64,000 bases of DNA from Kitasatospora sp. MAA19 (GCF_029894125.1 NZ_JARXYZ010000019.1:1-64000), one strand, 5' to 3'; positions 14,677 through 23,148 are shown, counted from the stretch's first letter. Made by a program: numbers and translations. Notes: generated by a model from the sequence alone, not told the origin.

Positions 14677-16299
14677 TCACGAGCGGGCGCCCGCCAGTGC
14701 CCGCGCCGCCAAGGCCCGTGCGCCGGTGGGCTCCACGCCCAGGTCGCGCAGCCTGCGCATCTGCTGGTGGATCTGGCGCGCCCCGGTGTCGACGTCGGTG
14801 TGCACCCGCGGCGCCAGGGCGATGCGCTCCATGCACTTCTCCACCCGCAGGTTCTCCCGGCGGCTGCGCTCCGGCATCAGCCAGTGGTCGAACTGGTGCT
14901 GCCACAGCAGCAGCACCGCGTCGTCGTTCTGCTCGCGGATGCCGTCGAGCGCGTCCAGTTGCAGTCCCCGGGCGTCGTCGCTGTTCATCCCGATGTGCGA
15001 CCACCAGGTGTGGGTGTCGTCCGGGTCCTCGACCTCGATCTTCAGGCGTTCCCGGTCCTGCCACAGCGGCATCGTCTCGTCGGAGATCGAGAAGAAGTTG
15101 AGCATGAAGTGGCCGGAGTACTCCTGCATGAGGAAGTCCCGCGTCTCACCGAAGAGTTCGGGCGTCTCCCCCGGGTAGCCGATCATGAAGAAGATCACGT
15201 AGCCGAGTTCGCTCTCGCGCAGCGCGTGGAAGGCCCGACGGTTCTGCTTCGCGGTGACCCGCTTGCTCATCAGCTTGAGGACTTCGTCGCTCATCGCCTC
15301 GAAGCCGATGTGCAGCTTGTAGCAGTGTGCCTCCAGCAGCGCGTCCACCAGCGCGGCGGAGTCGACGGTGTTGGCGCGGCTGAAGCCCTCCCAGCGCACC
15401 CCCGCCGCCGGCAGGAGCTCCAGCAGCTTGCGCAGCCGGGTGGGCGGGACGGTGAAGGTGGAGTCCATCGCGGAGATCATCTGCGCGTCGTTCTCGGCCG
15501 CGTAGGCCATCCAGTCGTCCCGGATCTTCTCCGCGGACTTGTAACGCCACTTGGGAGAGGCCGCCGGGAACGAGCAGAACTTGCAGTCGAAGGGGCAGCC
15601 GCGCATCGACTCGTACGGGACGATCGGGACCCGGCCCTTGAGGCGCGGCGAGGGGTGCGCCTCAAGGTCCAGGTACTCCAGCGGGTTCACCCGGACCCGC
15701 TCGCCGTCGCGCCACACGGCGCCGGGGACGGCTTCCAGGGAGCGGTTCGCGCCCACCGCCTTCAGCACGGCGGGCAGGGCCTGCTCGCCGTCGCCGCGCA
15801 CCACCGCGGTCACGCCGGGGAAGTCCGACATCACCTGGAGGAACTTCAGGTTGGTGTACTGGCCGCCGCAGACGACGGGGACGGAGGGCAGCCGCTCGGC
15901 GATCCAGTCGATCACCCGGGCGAAGATGGCCTTGCTCCACATGTAGGTGGTCGACAGCAGCACGACGTCGAAGTCCCCGGGCGGCAGGACGGCCTGGCCC
16001 GACCACACCCCGGCCAGGTCGACGCGCGCGTAGTCCTGGTCCGCCTCCTGGAGGATCGCCTCCAGCGTGAAGGTGGTCAGGTGGGGCACGGACGTGGTCC
16101 GCGGGCGGCACAGGGTCCGCTGCCCGCCGTCGGCGGTGTAGGTGAAGTCGGTGAAGTCCAGGTCCGCGCAGCCCCCGCGCTCCAGCATGGCACGCGTGCG
16201 GGCGTCGCGGCCGGTGCCGCTGGTGTCGAACAGCGATCCCCGCAGGTAGTCGAGATTGACGTAGCTCGGTCCAAGACCGCACATCAGCAGCGCGCGCAC
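14677..16299 (-). CDS. B12-binding-domain radical SAM enzyme
   Basis: This is a 540-residue radical SAM protein. The iron-sulfur motif CPFDCKFC uses Cys235, Cys239 and Cys242. The N-terminal 180 residues (FDVVLLSTTYMWSK, VPVVCGGQYTNLKFL, VVRGDGEQALPAVL) match the cobalamin-binding-like domain found in methylating and ring-forming radical SAM enzymes, though the cobalamin-ligand DxHxxG motif is not evident. GTG at 16299 has AAGGAC upstream. It is transcribed after the first radical SAM gene, with a 103-base gap. Likely reactions are C-methylation at unactivated carbon or C-C/C-S bond formation on the peptide or acyl part. The exact class cannot be told. Confidence 0.87.
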   Translation of the reverse strand: MRALLMCGLGPSYVNLDYLRGSLFDTSGTGRDARTRAMLERGGCADLDFTDFTYTADGGQRTLCRPRTTSVPHLTTFTLEAILQEADQDYARVDLAGVWSGQAVLPPGDFDVVLLSTTYMWSKAIFARVIDWIAERLPSVPVVCGGQYTNLKFLQVMSDFPGVTAVVRGDGEQALPAVLKAVGANRSLEAVPGAVWRDGERVRVNPLEYLDLEAHPSPRLKGRVPIVPYESMRGCPFDCKFCSFPAASPKWRYKSAEKIRDDWMAYAAENDAQMISAMDSTFTVPPTRLRKLLELLPAAGVRWEGFSRANTVDSAALVDALLEAHCYKLHIGFEAMSDEVLKLMSKRVTAKQNRRAFHALRESELGYVIFFMIGYPGETPELFGETRDFLMQEYSGHFMLNFFSISDETMPLWQDRERLKIEVEDPDDTHTWWSHIGMNSDDARGLQLDALDGIREQNDDAVLLLWQHQFDHWLMPERSRRENLRVEKCMERIALAPRVHTDVDTGARQIHQQMRRLRDLGVEPTGARALAARALAGARS

Positions 16300-16402
16300 A
16301 GGCTGTCCTTCTCCTCGGCATCGGGAACGGGAACGGCGGGGACCGGGCCGACCGGTCCGACGCCGGTGGGAGTCACGGCGGCCGGCCGGAGCACGGCGGG
16401 CC

Positions 16403-17668
16403 TCACGCGGCCGCCATGGCGTTGCCCAGGTAGTTGGGCAGGGCGGTCAGCCGGTCCCACTGGGCGTCCAGGTCCGTCGGATACGCCTGCCGGTAGCGCC
16501 GGGTGACCTCGGCGACCTCGGCCCACGAGGCGGGTGTCCGCCCGTCGTTGTAGTCGGGGGCGAGCCGGTCGTAGAGCGTGGTCCCCGGACGCAGCACGAG
16601 CTGGTTGAGTCCGAAGTCCGCGGGCAGCCCGGCCGCCCAGTCCACCAGTTCGCCGCTGGCGCAGGCCGGGTCGTCGGGCAGTCCCAGGAGGACGAAGGCG
16701 AAGGGCTTGATGCCGGCGTCCGCCAGCTTGTGGATGGCCTCGGACACCTTCTGCGGCGGCACCCGCTTGCCGACTCCGGTGTCGGCGACCCCAGGGGACT
16801 CCGCACCGAGCCACATACCCCGGCAGCCGGCGTCCGCCCAGCGCCGGACGTCGGTGCGCAGCACCACCTCCGCACGGGTCTGGCCGGTCCATTCGAGGCC
16901 GGAGCCGGTCAGGCCGCCGCACAGCTCGTCGTAGAAGGTCCGGTGCAGGCCGAAGACGTAGTCCAGGAAGAACACCGACTCGGTGCCGCGCGCCTGGAGC
17001 GCGGCGGTCTCGGCCAGCGTCTGCTCGACCGGCCGGTCCCGCATCCGGGCACCGAAGGGCAGGTGGCAGAAGGAGCATCCGTAGCTGCAGCCGCGTACGC
17101 CCATCACCAGCCCGCAGGCCGCCCGGCGGGTCCGCCCGTCGACCACGACCTCGGCCGTGTAGGCGAGGGGGTCCGTCAACTCGTAGGCCGGAAGCGGCCA
17201 TTGGTCGACCGGAAGGTCCGGGTAGGTGCCGGCCGCGGGCAGCACGGGAGTGAGGGCGCGCCGGTGCAGGATGTCGCGCACGGCCTGGACCGCGGCCGAG
17301 TCGGCCTCGCCCCGGGCGACGTGGTCCACGCCCAGTTCGCGCCGGCACGCCTGCGGCAGGTGGGTGGCGTGCGGTCCGCAGGCGAGCACGGGCACGCCGG
17401 GCCACAGCTCGCGCACCGCGGCCACCGTCTCCTTCACCGGACCGAGGTCCAGGGGGTAGCACTGCGCCCGGTCGGCGACGGCGGTCACCACGACCACCAG
17501 GTCGGGGGTGTCCCCGCCGGCGGGCAGCGGGTGGAGCCGGCGGTCCCACAGGCTCACCCCCACCCCGTCCTGCCGCAGGACCGCCGCGGCGTTGAGCACG
17601 TCCAACGGCTGCTGGAGGAAGTGGCGTTCGAACTCGTCCTCGGAAACGACGAAACACACCTGGCTCAT
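16403..17668 (-). CDS. Radical SAM enzyme with B12-binding-like N-terminus
   Basis: This is a 421-residue radical SAM protein with CSYGCSFC (Cys194, Cys198, Cys201). The N-terminal part (LVVVVTAVADRAQ, PVLACGPHATHLPQ, VARGEADSAAV) is again B12-domain-like without an obvious His ligand motif. The SAM-binding region WLGAESPGVADTGVGKRVPPQKV and the later block FVLLGLPDD are typical of the B12-binding radical SAM superfamily. The ATG at 17668 overlaps the upstream dehydrogenase stop (ATGA) and has AGGAG at about -10. Two sequence-diverged copies in one operon suggest successive radical steps rather than redundancy. Confidence 0.87.
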   Translation of the reverse strand: MSQVCFVVSEDEFERHFLQQPLDVLNAAAVLRQDGVGVSLWDRRLHPLPAGGDTPDLVVVVTAVADRAQCYPLDLGPVKETVAAVRELWPGVPVLACGPHATHLPQACRRELGVDHVARGEADSAAVQAVRDILHRRALTPVLPAAGTYPDLPVDQWPLPAYELTDPLAYTAEVVVDGRTRRAACGLVMGVRGCSYGCSFCHLPFGARMRDRPVEQTLAETAALQARGTESVFFLDYVFGLHRTFYDELCGGLTGSGLEWTGQTRAEVVLRTDVRRWADAGCRGMWLGAESPGVADTGVGKRVPPQKVSEAIHKLADAGIKPFAFVLLGLPDDPACASGELVDWAAGLPADFGLNQLVLRPGTTLYDRLAPDYNDGRTPASWAEVAEVTRRYRQAYPTDLDAQWDRLTALPNYLGNAMAAA

Positions 17669-18807
17669 GCGGACTCCTGTCGGGGCGAGAAGACGGGCTC
17701 GACGGCCAGGCCGGACGGACGGCCGGTCCGCTCGGCGCCGACCAGGGCCGGATCGGCGGCCCACGGCCACACGGTGCCGATCAGGGAGGCGATCCGGCGC
17801 AGCGTGCGCAGGTCGGGCGGCGGGCAGGTGACGCCCGACAGGGACGCGAGCATCCCGGTCCAGGCGTTCTTGATGAGCGGGTCGACGACTTCGAGCCGGC
17901 GGTCTCCGGCCGAGGTCCGCACGGTGATCCGGTGCACGTCGCGGCGGACCTGCTCGTGCGCGGGGCCGCCGAGCGGTTCGAGCTCCGCGGTGAAGTGGGC
18001 GGACGCCGTCTCCACCCGTACCAGGCGCTGCCGCTCCCCGATGGCCGTGGGGTAGTCCCGCGTCCAGGCCGGACGCGGGAGCGCGGCCTCGGCCCCCTCG
18101 CCCGCGACGGTGGAGAACAGCTCCACCGCCACGCCGCGCACCGTGGTGCGCTCGTGCGCGGCGGCGAGGACGAGATCGGGGTCGTGCGCCACGCGCAGCG
18201 AGCCCGGCGCCACGGGGCCGTGCAGATAGGCGTCGTAGCCGGAGGCGGGCAGGAAGTGCCCGAGCGCCGCGAGCATGTGGAGCCACTCGTACCCGAAGAC
18301 GCCGTGGTCCCGGTCGACGAAGCGGCCCCGGGCGACGTCGGGCCTGCGGTCCTTGGCGAACACGACGCGCAGTGCCCGGATGGGTTCGCCGGGCGCCTCG
18401 CGGGCGACCAGGCGCGCCATCGAGGACAGCACGGCGGCTTCCCGGTACTGGTTCATCACGACGACCCTGGCCGCCGGCAGCGTGGCGAGCAGTTCGGTGA
18501 ACGCGGTGGTCTCCGCGGCGCGGCAGGCGGGCTTCTCCACCACGATGCGGGCCGCGGCGTCCTGGGCCAGCACCGAGGCCACGACGGGCAGGTGGGTGTG
18601 CGTCGGTGTGCACACCACCCAGACGTCGACGTCCCGCACGTCGGGGACCTGCCTCATGCTCCGCCACCACGACACCGAGGGGCCGGGGGGCCGTGACGGG
18701 TCCGGGTCCAGCACGCTGACCTTCAGTCCCATCCGGGTGAGGACCTCGGCGTGCAGCCGCCCCACGCTGCCGTACCCGACGACACAGGCGTGTCCTCCCC
18801 CGGTCAC
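17665..18807 (-). CDS. Gfo/Idh/MocA-like NAD(P) oxidoreductase (first)
   Basis: This 380-residue dehydrogenase-like protein has the nucleotide motif VVGYGSVGRLHAEV at the N-terminus and IVVEKPACRA at the family lysine position. The C-terminal part (DRDHGVFGYEWLHMLAALGHFLP) has a His in the expected substrate region. GTG at 18807 overlaps the stop of the SAH-hydrolase-like gene (GTGA) and its own stop overlaps the radical SAM start, so three genes are tightly coupled. It is diverged from the second Gfo/Idh protein in the locus. The substrate is unknown. Confidence 0.82.
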   Translation of the reverse strand: MTGGGHACVVGYGSVGRLHAEVLTRMGLKVSVLDPDPSRPPGPSVSWWRSMRQVPDVRDVDVWVVCTPTHTHLPVVASVLAQDAAARIVVEKPACRAAETTAFTELLATLPAARVVVMNQYREAAVLSSMARLVAREAPGEPIRALRVVFAKDRRPDVARGRFVDRDHGVFGYEWLHMLAALGHFLPASGYDAYLHGPVAPGSLRVAHDPDLVLAAAHERTTVRGVAVELFSTVAGEGAEAALPRPAWTRDYPTAIGERQRLVRVETASAHFTAELEPLGGPAHEQVRRDVHRITVRTSAGDRRLEVVDPLIKNAWTGMLASLSGVTCPPPDLRTLRRIASLIGTVWPWAADPALVGAERTGRPSGLAVEPVFSPRQESA

Positions 18808-20477
18808 GGGCGGGCCTGCCCCTCCGCCGCCGCGTGCGGGGCGTCCCGGGTGAGGTCGGCGGGCGCCTCGGCGACGTACGTGTCGTAGTAGGTCTCGAAC
18901 AGGCCCGCCGCCCGGACGGCCTCGTCGACCTCGCGCACGTGCACGCCCGGGGCGAGCTCGTCGGCCCGGCGGCACAGCTCCCGGACCGCGATCAGCGTGC
19001 CGGCCCGGTAGGCGTCGTAGCCGGAGTTGGGGATGCCCTCGTACTCGAAGAGGTTGAGCGAGCGGCCGTCCCCCAGGAGGGTGGCCCGGCCGCCGCCGGG
19101 AAGGCGGTAGCGGACGCCGACGCCGGTCAGCGTGTGCTCCGGGGCGCCCGCGCCCCCGGTGCTCAGGAGACTGAAGTCCTTGGTGGCGAAACCGGCCAGC
19201 AGCACCCCGTCGGGCAGCAGCGGCAGCTCCTCCGGGCGCAGCAGCGGCTCGCCCGTGCTGCCCGTCACCAGGAAGGGCCGGCAGCGCCGCAGCGCGGCGG
19301 GGAGCGTCGGCTCGGTCTCGAAGCCCTGCTCGGCGGCCTGGATCAGCGCCAGGGTGTCCTGGTCCACCACGGTGACCCGGCAGCCCAGGGAGCGCAGTCG
19401 GCGCGCGAGCCGGGCACCCAGCGTGCCGAACCCGACGGCGACGACGCGGCGCCCGATGAACTTCTGACCGGGCAGCATCTCGCGCAGCCGCCGGAGGCAG
19501 GAGTCGGCGATCTCCTCGTACGACAGCAGGCTCTTGAGCTGGGAGCGGGCGACGTTGAAGACCGGTACGGAGGGGAGCGGTCCGGCCCCGATCCGCTTGA
19601 GCCCGCTGACCGTCAGCTCGACCACGGCGTCCACCGGCTCGCTCACCAGCCGGGTCGGTCCGGCGGAACGTGCGAGCAGCCCGCCATCGTCGATGACCAG
19701 CACCCGGCGTCCGGCGCGGTGGGCGGCGGCGATGAAGCGGTCGACGTCGGCGGCCACCCGTCGCGCGGCCGCGACCTCCTGGCCGGGGGCGGTTCCGTCG
19801 ATGACGGAGTTGTCCAGCAGGGCGCTGCGGTAGCCCCGGGCGCGGAACCAGGCGTGCACCCGGTGCCGGCCCGCCGTGCGGTCCCCCTTGGCCAGTGAGT
19901 AGATCCATTCGCGCGGGATGCCCGCCCGCTCCGCCGCGAGGAGGAAGCCGACGCTGTTCTCGACGTAGTGGTCGCGGAAGACGAGCGCCCAGTCGCCGAC
20001 CACCGGTCCCTGGTCCGCGAAGTGACGCAGCAGCGGCATCGCGGACCAGACGGCGTCGACCTCCTCACGGGTGAGCCGGTCGGCCCGTTCCCGTACCGCC
20101 GTGACGATCTCCCGCACCGGTTCGGGCAGCGCGACGCCCGTGGGTGCGTCGGTCAGCACGGCGGTCCGCCAGAGCGCGGGCTCCGGTACGACGGGATCCA
20201 GGGTGCGGTGCCGGGCGGGCGCGGCCGGTTCCAGGTCCAGGTGGACGCGATGGCCGGCGATCCGGATGCCGATGGCGCGGGGCAGGCCGTCCGGGCCGTC
20301 GAGCGTGTGCCATGCCGCCGCCGGGAACTGCGGGCCGAGAGCCTCGGAGACGGCATCGCGTACGTCGGCGGGCGAGACCGGTCCCGTCACGGCCTCGATC
20401 AGCCGGAGTCCGGTGAACGCGGCGGCGTCATCGCCCCGTCCCGTACCTGGGGCGGCCGCTTCGACATCGGTGGTCAC
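18804..20477 (-). CDS. Divergent S-adenosylhomocysteine-hydrolase-like NAD-binding protein
   Basis: This 557-residue protein has a C-terminal half resembling the NAD domain and tail of S-adenosylhomocysteine hydrolase: VVAVGFGTLGARLARRL (GxGxxG), LVTGSTGEP in place of the TGN loop, and LGDGRSLNLFEYEGIPNS near the GRLVNL block. The HIGHFD-type segment of true SAH hydrolases is not visible, and the N-terminal 200 residues are not recognised. It may have been recruited for another NAD-dependent oxidation-elimination, or it may clear SAH formed by radical methylation. GTG at 20477 overlaps the stop of a 37-codon reading frame. It heads the recognisable genes of the modification operon. Confidence 0.65.
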   Translation of the reverse strand: MTTDVEAAAPGTGRGDDAAAFTGLRLIEAVTGPVSPADVRDAVSEALGPQFPAAAWHTLDGPDGLPRAIGIRIAGHRVHLDLEPAAPARHRTLDPVVPEPALWRTAVLTDAPTGVALPEPVREIVTAVRERADRLTREEVDAVWSAMPLLRHFADQGPVVGDWALVFRDHYVENSVGFLLAAERAGIPREWIYSLAKGDRTAGRHRVHAWFRARGYRSALLDNSVIDGTAPGQEVAAARRVAADVDRFIAAAHRAGRRVLVIDDGGLLARSAGPTRLVSEPVDAVVELTVSGLKRIGAGPLPSVPVFNVARSQLKSLLSYEEIADSCLRRLREMLPGQKFIGRRVVAVGFGTLGARLARRLRSLGCRVTVVDQDTLALIQAAEQGFETEPTLPAALRRCRPFLVTGSTGEPLLRPEELPLLPDGVLLAGFATKDFSLLSTGGAGAPEHTLTGVGVRYRLPGGGRATLLGDGRSLNLFEYEGIPNSGYDAYRAGTLIAVRELCRRADELAPGVHVREVDEAVRAAGLFETYYDTYVAEAPADLTRDAPHAAAEGQARP

Positions 20478-20587
20478 CGCGCCACCCCCCTTCGGGCAGC
20501 GGGCGGGAACGCAGGGTCCCACGGTGCCTGCGGCGCCGCGTCGGCCGGACGCGGCCACGCGTGGGCACGCAGTGGCAGAACAGTCAC
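20474..20587 (-). CDS. Possible 37-residue leader/coupled peptide
   Basis: This short frame starts at GTG 20587 behind a GAGGAGA site and ends in TGA overlapping the GTG of the SAH-hydrolase-like gene. The product is Pro/Ala/Arg/Trp-rich (it begins MTVLPLRAHAWPRPAD and ends AARRGVAR) and has no recognised family. The strong ribosome site plus start-stop overlap argues for translation, perhaps as a coupling leader or a second small peptide. Composition alone would not exclude a chance frame. Confidence 0.3.
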   Translation of the reverse strand: MTVLPLRAHAWPRPADAAPQAPWDPAFPPAARRGVAR

Positions 20588-21046
20588 AACGGTCTCCTCG
20601 GATCGGGCACGACGAACGGGCGCCGCACGCTCGCTGTTCGTTCGGCACAGGGCGGCGGCGCGGTGCCGGGCGCTGCGGCGCGGCATCCCGCTGGCGTCGG
20701 GCAACCGCTCGGCGGCTGCCCGGTCGGCCGTGCTCAGGCGAACGGGCGGGTTCGTGCAGGCGGTCTCGCTCGGGCGGGCGGACGGCGGTCACCTGGGCGG
20801 TCGGACCGTGGAACCCCTGATCCACAGGAGGTCGGCGCCGCGTCAACGGGCGCGTCAGCACCGGTCCACCGGCCAGGAGCGCGGGCGCGGAGCGTCCCGG
20901 TCGCCTGCGTCGAGCGGTGGGGCTCGTTCGAATGGATCTGGTCGGAATCGACGTCAGGAGTTCGGACGGAGGACGGGCCTTCGGCAGGCTCCCGGCAGTG
21001 GCCGGCGGGCCTTCGATCAGGGTGGTAGCGCTACCCGGGGGTGCCG
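20588..21046. other. 459-base gap at head of the modification operon
   Basis: No convincing gene was found on either strand. The promoter for the 20.6-10.4 kb operon must lie here, but no clear -35/-10 pair was recognised. A perfect 12-bp palindrome lies at 21024-21035, close to the end of the small secreted peptide gene. Confidence 0.5.
21024..21035. promoter_or_regulatory. Perfect palindrome GGTAGCGCTACC
   Basis: This 12-bp perfect palindrome with a central AGCGCT is of the kind bound by LacI-family repressors. It lies 12 bases after the secreted peptide gene and upstream of the biosynthetic operon. It may equally be chance in GC-rich DNA. Confidence 0.3.
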
Positions 21047-21283
21047 TTACATGCCGGTGCGGCCGTCGCACGGGTTGGAAGGGCCGATGCGGCAATCGCC
21101 CCAGGACGTGTTGAAGACGCTGATGACGGGGCCGTCCGACCGGGAGAGGGCGGCCGTTGACGACCCCGGGGCGCCCACCGGCGCGAGGCCCGTCGGATCG
21201 CCGGTGACGGCGGTTGCCGCGAGAGCACACAGAGCGGTCAGGGCCGTGACGGCGCCGGCGACGGCGCGGAGAAGACGGTTCAC
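21047..21283 (-). CDS. Small secreted peptide, unknown function
   Basis: This 78-residue protein starts at GTG 21283 with AAGGAG at ideal distance. Residues 1 to about 26 form a signal peptide (MNRLLRAVAG followed by a hydrophobic Ala/Leu/Thr run). The mature part is Gly/Ser/Pro-rich and ends in a compact tail with two cysteines (SWGDCRIGPSNPCDG), suggesting a disulfide loop of about eight residues. It is divergent from a two-HTH regulator with only 164 bases between, so the pair may be a signal peptide and its regulator. No family was recognised. Confidence 0.65.
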   Translation of the reverse strand: MNRLLRAVAGAVTALTALCALAATAVTGDPTGLAPVGAPGSSTAALSRSDGPVISVFNTSWGDCRIGPSNPCDGRTGM

Positions 21284-21415
21284 AACGAGCTCCTTGAAGT
21301 CATAGGTGTGGAGAAGGAGCGAAGGCAGGACCGACAAGGGGTGGTGCGGTCATGTCGATGCCAGGATTCTTTCCCCGCGCACCCTCCGGCGACCAGGCAC
21401 GATGCCCGTCATTAA

Positions 21416-21429
21416 AGTGTCAGGACACT
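21416..21429. promoter_or_regulatory. Operator-like inverted repeat AGTGTC-AG-GACACT
   Basis: This perfect 6+6 bp inverted repeat with a 2-base centre lies 19 bases before the regulator's GTG and in the shared divergent promoter region. It is a candidate autoregulatory site. Confidence 0.45.
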
Positions 21430-21447
21430 AGGAGACAGGGGGAGGAA

Positions 21448-22611
21448 GTGTCCGAAGCGGATATGACGGACAATCTCGGTGTGCCGGGGCCGGAGGAACC
21501 GGCGCCGTCCACACGAGGCGGTGGATGCGCCGCGCTTCCGCCGGGCCCGGGGGGGCCCAACGGAAACGACGCGGTCGACTGGCAGGTCTACGACCACGTC
21601 CGCGCGCACGGCCGGCTGGATCCCGACGACCTCGCCCGCGCCCTCGGCATCGATCCGCAGGAAGCCCGCGCGGCACTGGCCCGGCTGGCCGAACGGCACC
21701 TGGTCCTCTTCGATCCGGCCGATCCCCAGCAGGGCCGCGCCCTGTCCCCGCGCACCGCCCTCACGGGCCTCGCCGCCGAGGTCGAGGCCCGCATCGCCGC
21801 CGAGACCGCCGCCCATCAGCAGCGCCTGGCCGCCCTGCGCGAGGACATCCAGCGCTTCACCCGCCTCACCCACCCCGGCGTCCCCGACGCCGCCCCGGAC
21901 GCGGTGACGGTGCTGCCCGACATCACGGCGGTCAACGCACTGCTGGAGGAGGAGGCCGCCCGCTGCCGCTACGAGGTCATCGCCTGCCAGCCCGGCGACG
22001 TCTCCCGCAACCCCGCCAACCTCGAACCGGCCCTGGCCCGCGACCGCGCCCTGCTCGAACGCGGCATCCGCATGCGCTCCCTGCAGCAGCACTCGGTCCG
22101 CTTCCACGGCCCCACCCAGGTCTACGTCGCCGCCGCCACCGCGCTGGGCGGCGAGTACCGGACCGCCCACGAACTCTTCGGCCGCCTCATCGTCTTCGAC
22201 GACACCGTCGCGTTCCTGCCCACCGACTCCACCACCTGGGGCGCCGTCGTCGTCCGGGAACCCCATCTCATCGCCTACCTCCGCGGCATCTTCGAACAGA
22301 CCTGGACCCACGCCACCGTCTTCCAGGACCCCACCGCCCTCGGCGCCGAAGGCCTGGGACAGGCCGCCCGCGACATCGACGCCACGCTGCTGAGACTGCT
22401 CGCCTCCGGCCTCAAGGACGAGACGATCGCCCGCCGCCTGGGCCTGTCCCTGCGCACCGTCCGCCGTCGCGTCGCCGACATCCTCGAACGCCTCGGCGCC
22501 GAAAGCCGCTTCCAGGCCGCCGTCATCGCCACCCGCACCGGCCTCCTCGACCGCCCCGACGACGCGGACCCGGCCGAACTCCCCGAAGACGGGGAAGCGT
22601 CCGACAGGTAG
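21448..22611 (+). CDS. LuxR-type regulator with N-terminal winged HTH
   Basis: This is a 387-residue transcription regulator. Residues around 45-90 (VYDHVRAHGRLDPDDLARALGID...ALARLAERHLV) form a TrmB/MarR-like winged helix. A central domain of about 180 residues is followed by a C-terminal LuxR-type HTH (LLASGLKDETIARRLGLSLRTVRRRVADILERLGAESR). The start is uncertain: GTG 21448 has GGGGGAGG very close upstream, and ATG 21463 is an alternative. No receiver or ATPase domain is seen, so the middle region probably senses a ligand or peptide. It is divergent from the small secreted peptide and next to the biosynthetic locus, so it could be the pathway regulator. Confidence 0.85.
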   Translation: MSEADMTDNLGVPGPEEPAPSTRGGGCAALPPGPGGPNGNDAVDWQVYDHVRAHGRLDPDDLARALGIDPQEARAALARLAERHLVLFDPADPQQGRALSPRTALTGLAAEVEARIAAETAAHQQRLAALREDIQRFTRLTHPGVPDAAPDAVTVLPDITAVNALLEEEAARCRYEVIACQPGDVSRNPANLEPALARDRALLERGIRMRSLQQHSVRFHGPTQVYVAAATALGGEYRTAHELFGRLIVFDDTVAFLPTDSTTWGAVVVREPHLIAYLRGIFEQTWTHATVFQDPTALGAEGLGQAARDIDATLLRLLASGLKDETIARRLGLSLRTVRRRVADILERLGAESRFQAAVIATRTGLLDRPDDADPAELPEDGEASDR

Positions 22612-22621
22612 GGTGTAACAT

Positions 22622-23050
22622 ATGAATAGCGATAACGACCCTTACGAGCTGCGTGCGGGTGTACCCACCACCGAGGTCTTCCGCCGCCTGCGCACCGACG
22701 CCGGCCTCTCCGACCGGGCACCCGAGGCGGTCGCGCTCGCCCTCCCCAACACCTGGTACGGCGTGGTCCTCCACCACGAGGGCGAGCCCATCGGCATGGG
22801 GCGGATCATCGGCGACGGCGGCGTCGCGTTCCAGATCGTCGACATCTGCGTGCACCCCGCACATCAGGGCCGCGGCCTCGGCAAGCGGATCATGGCCGCG
22901 CTCACCGAGGAACTCGACCGCCGGGCGCCCGCCACCGCCTACGTCTCGCTGATCGCGGACGGCCCCGCGCGCCACCTCTACGAGAAGTTCGGCTTCGCGG
23001 ACACCGCCGCGCACGACTCGGTCGGCATGTACCGCCTGATGGGCGCCTGA
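22622..23050 (+). CDS. GNAT family N-acetyltransferase
   Basis: This is a 142-residue GNAT acetyltransferase. The acetyl-CoA-binding motif A reads VHPAHQGRGLGKRIM, followed by LYEKFGFADT, the usual motif B end. It begins 10 bases after the regulator stop and is probably co-transcribed with it. The substrate is unknown; related streptomycete proteins are annotated only by family. Confidence 0.9.
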   Translation: MNSDNDPYELRAGVPTTEVFRRLRTDAGLSDRAPEAVALALPNTWYGVVLHHEGEPIGMGRIIGDGGVAFQIVDICVHPAHQGRGLGKRIMAALTEELDRRAPATAYVSLIADGPARHLYEKFGFADTAAHDSVGMYRLMGA

Positions 23051-23071
23051 CGGGCGGGAGTTGAGGACACT

Positions 23072-23100
23072 GCGCCCGGCCCGCCGCGCGGGCCGGGCGC
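23072..23100. terminator. Bidirectional hairpin terminator
   Basis: A perfect 13-bp stem (GCGCCCGGCCCGC with its complement) and 3-base loop lies between the convergent GNAT and dehydrogenase genes, so it can serve both. Confidence 0.75.
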
Positions 23101-23148
23101 CCGGGATCTCGCTGGTGCCGCCCGGGTACCCGCCCGGGGCCGCCCGGG

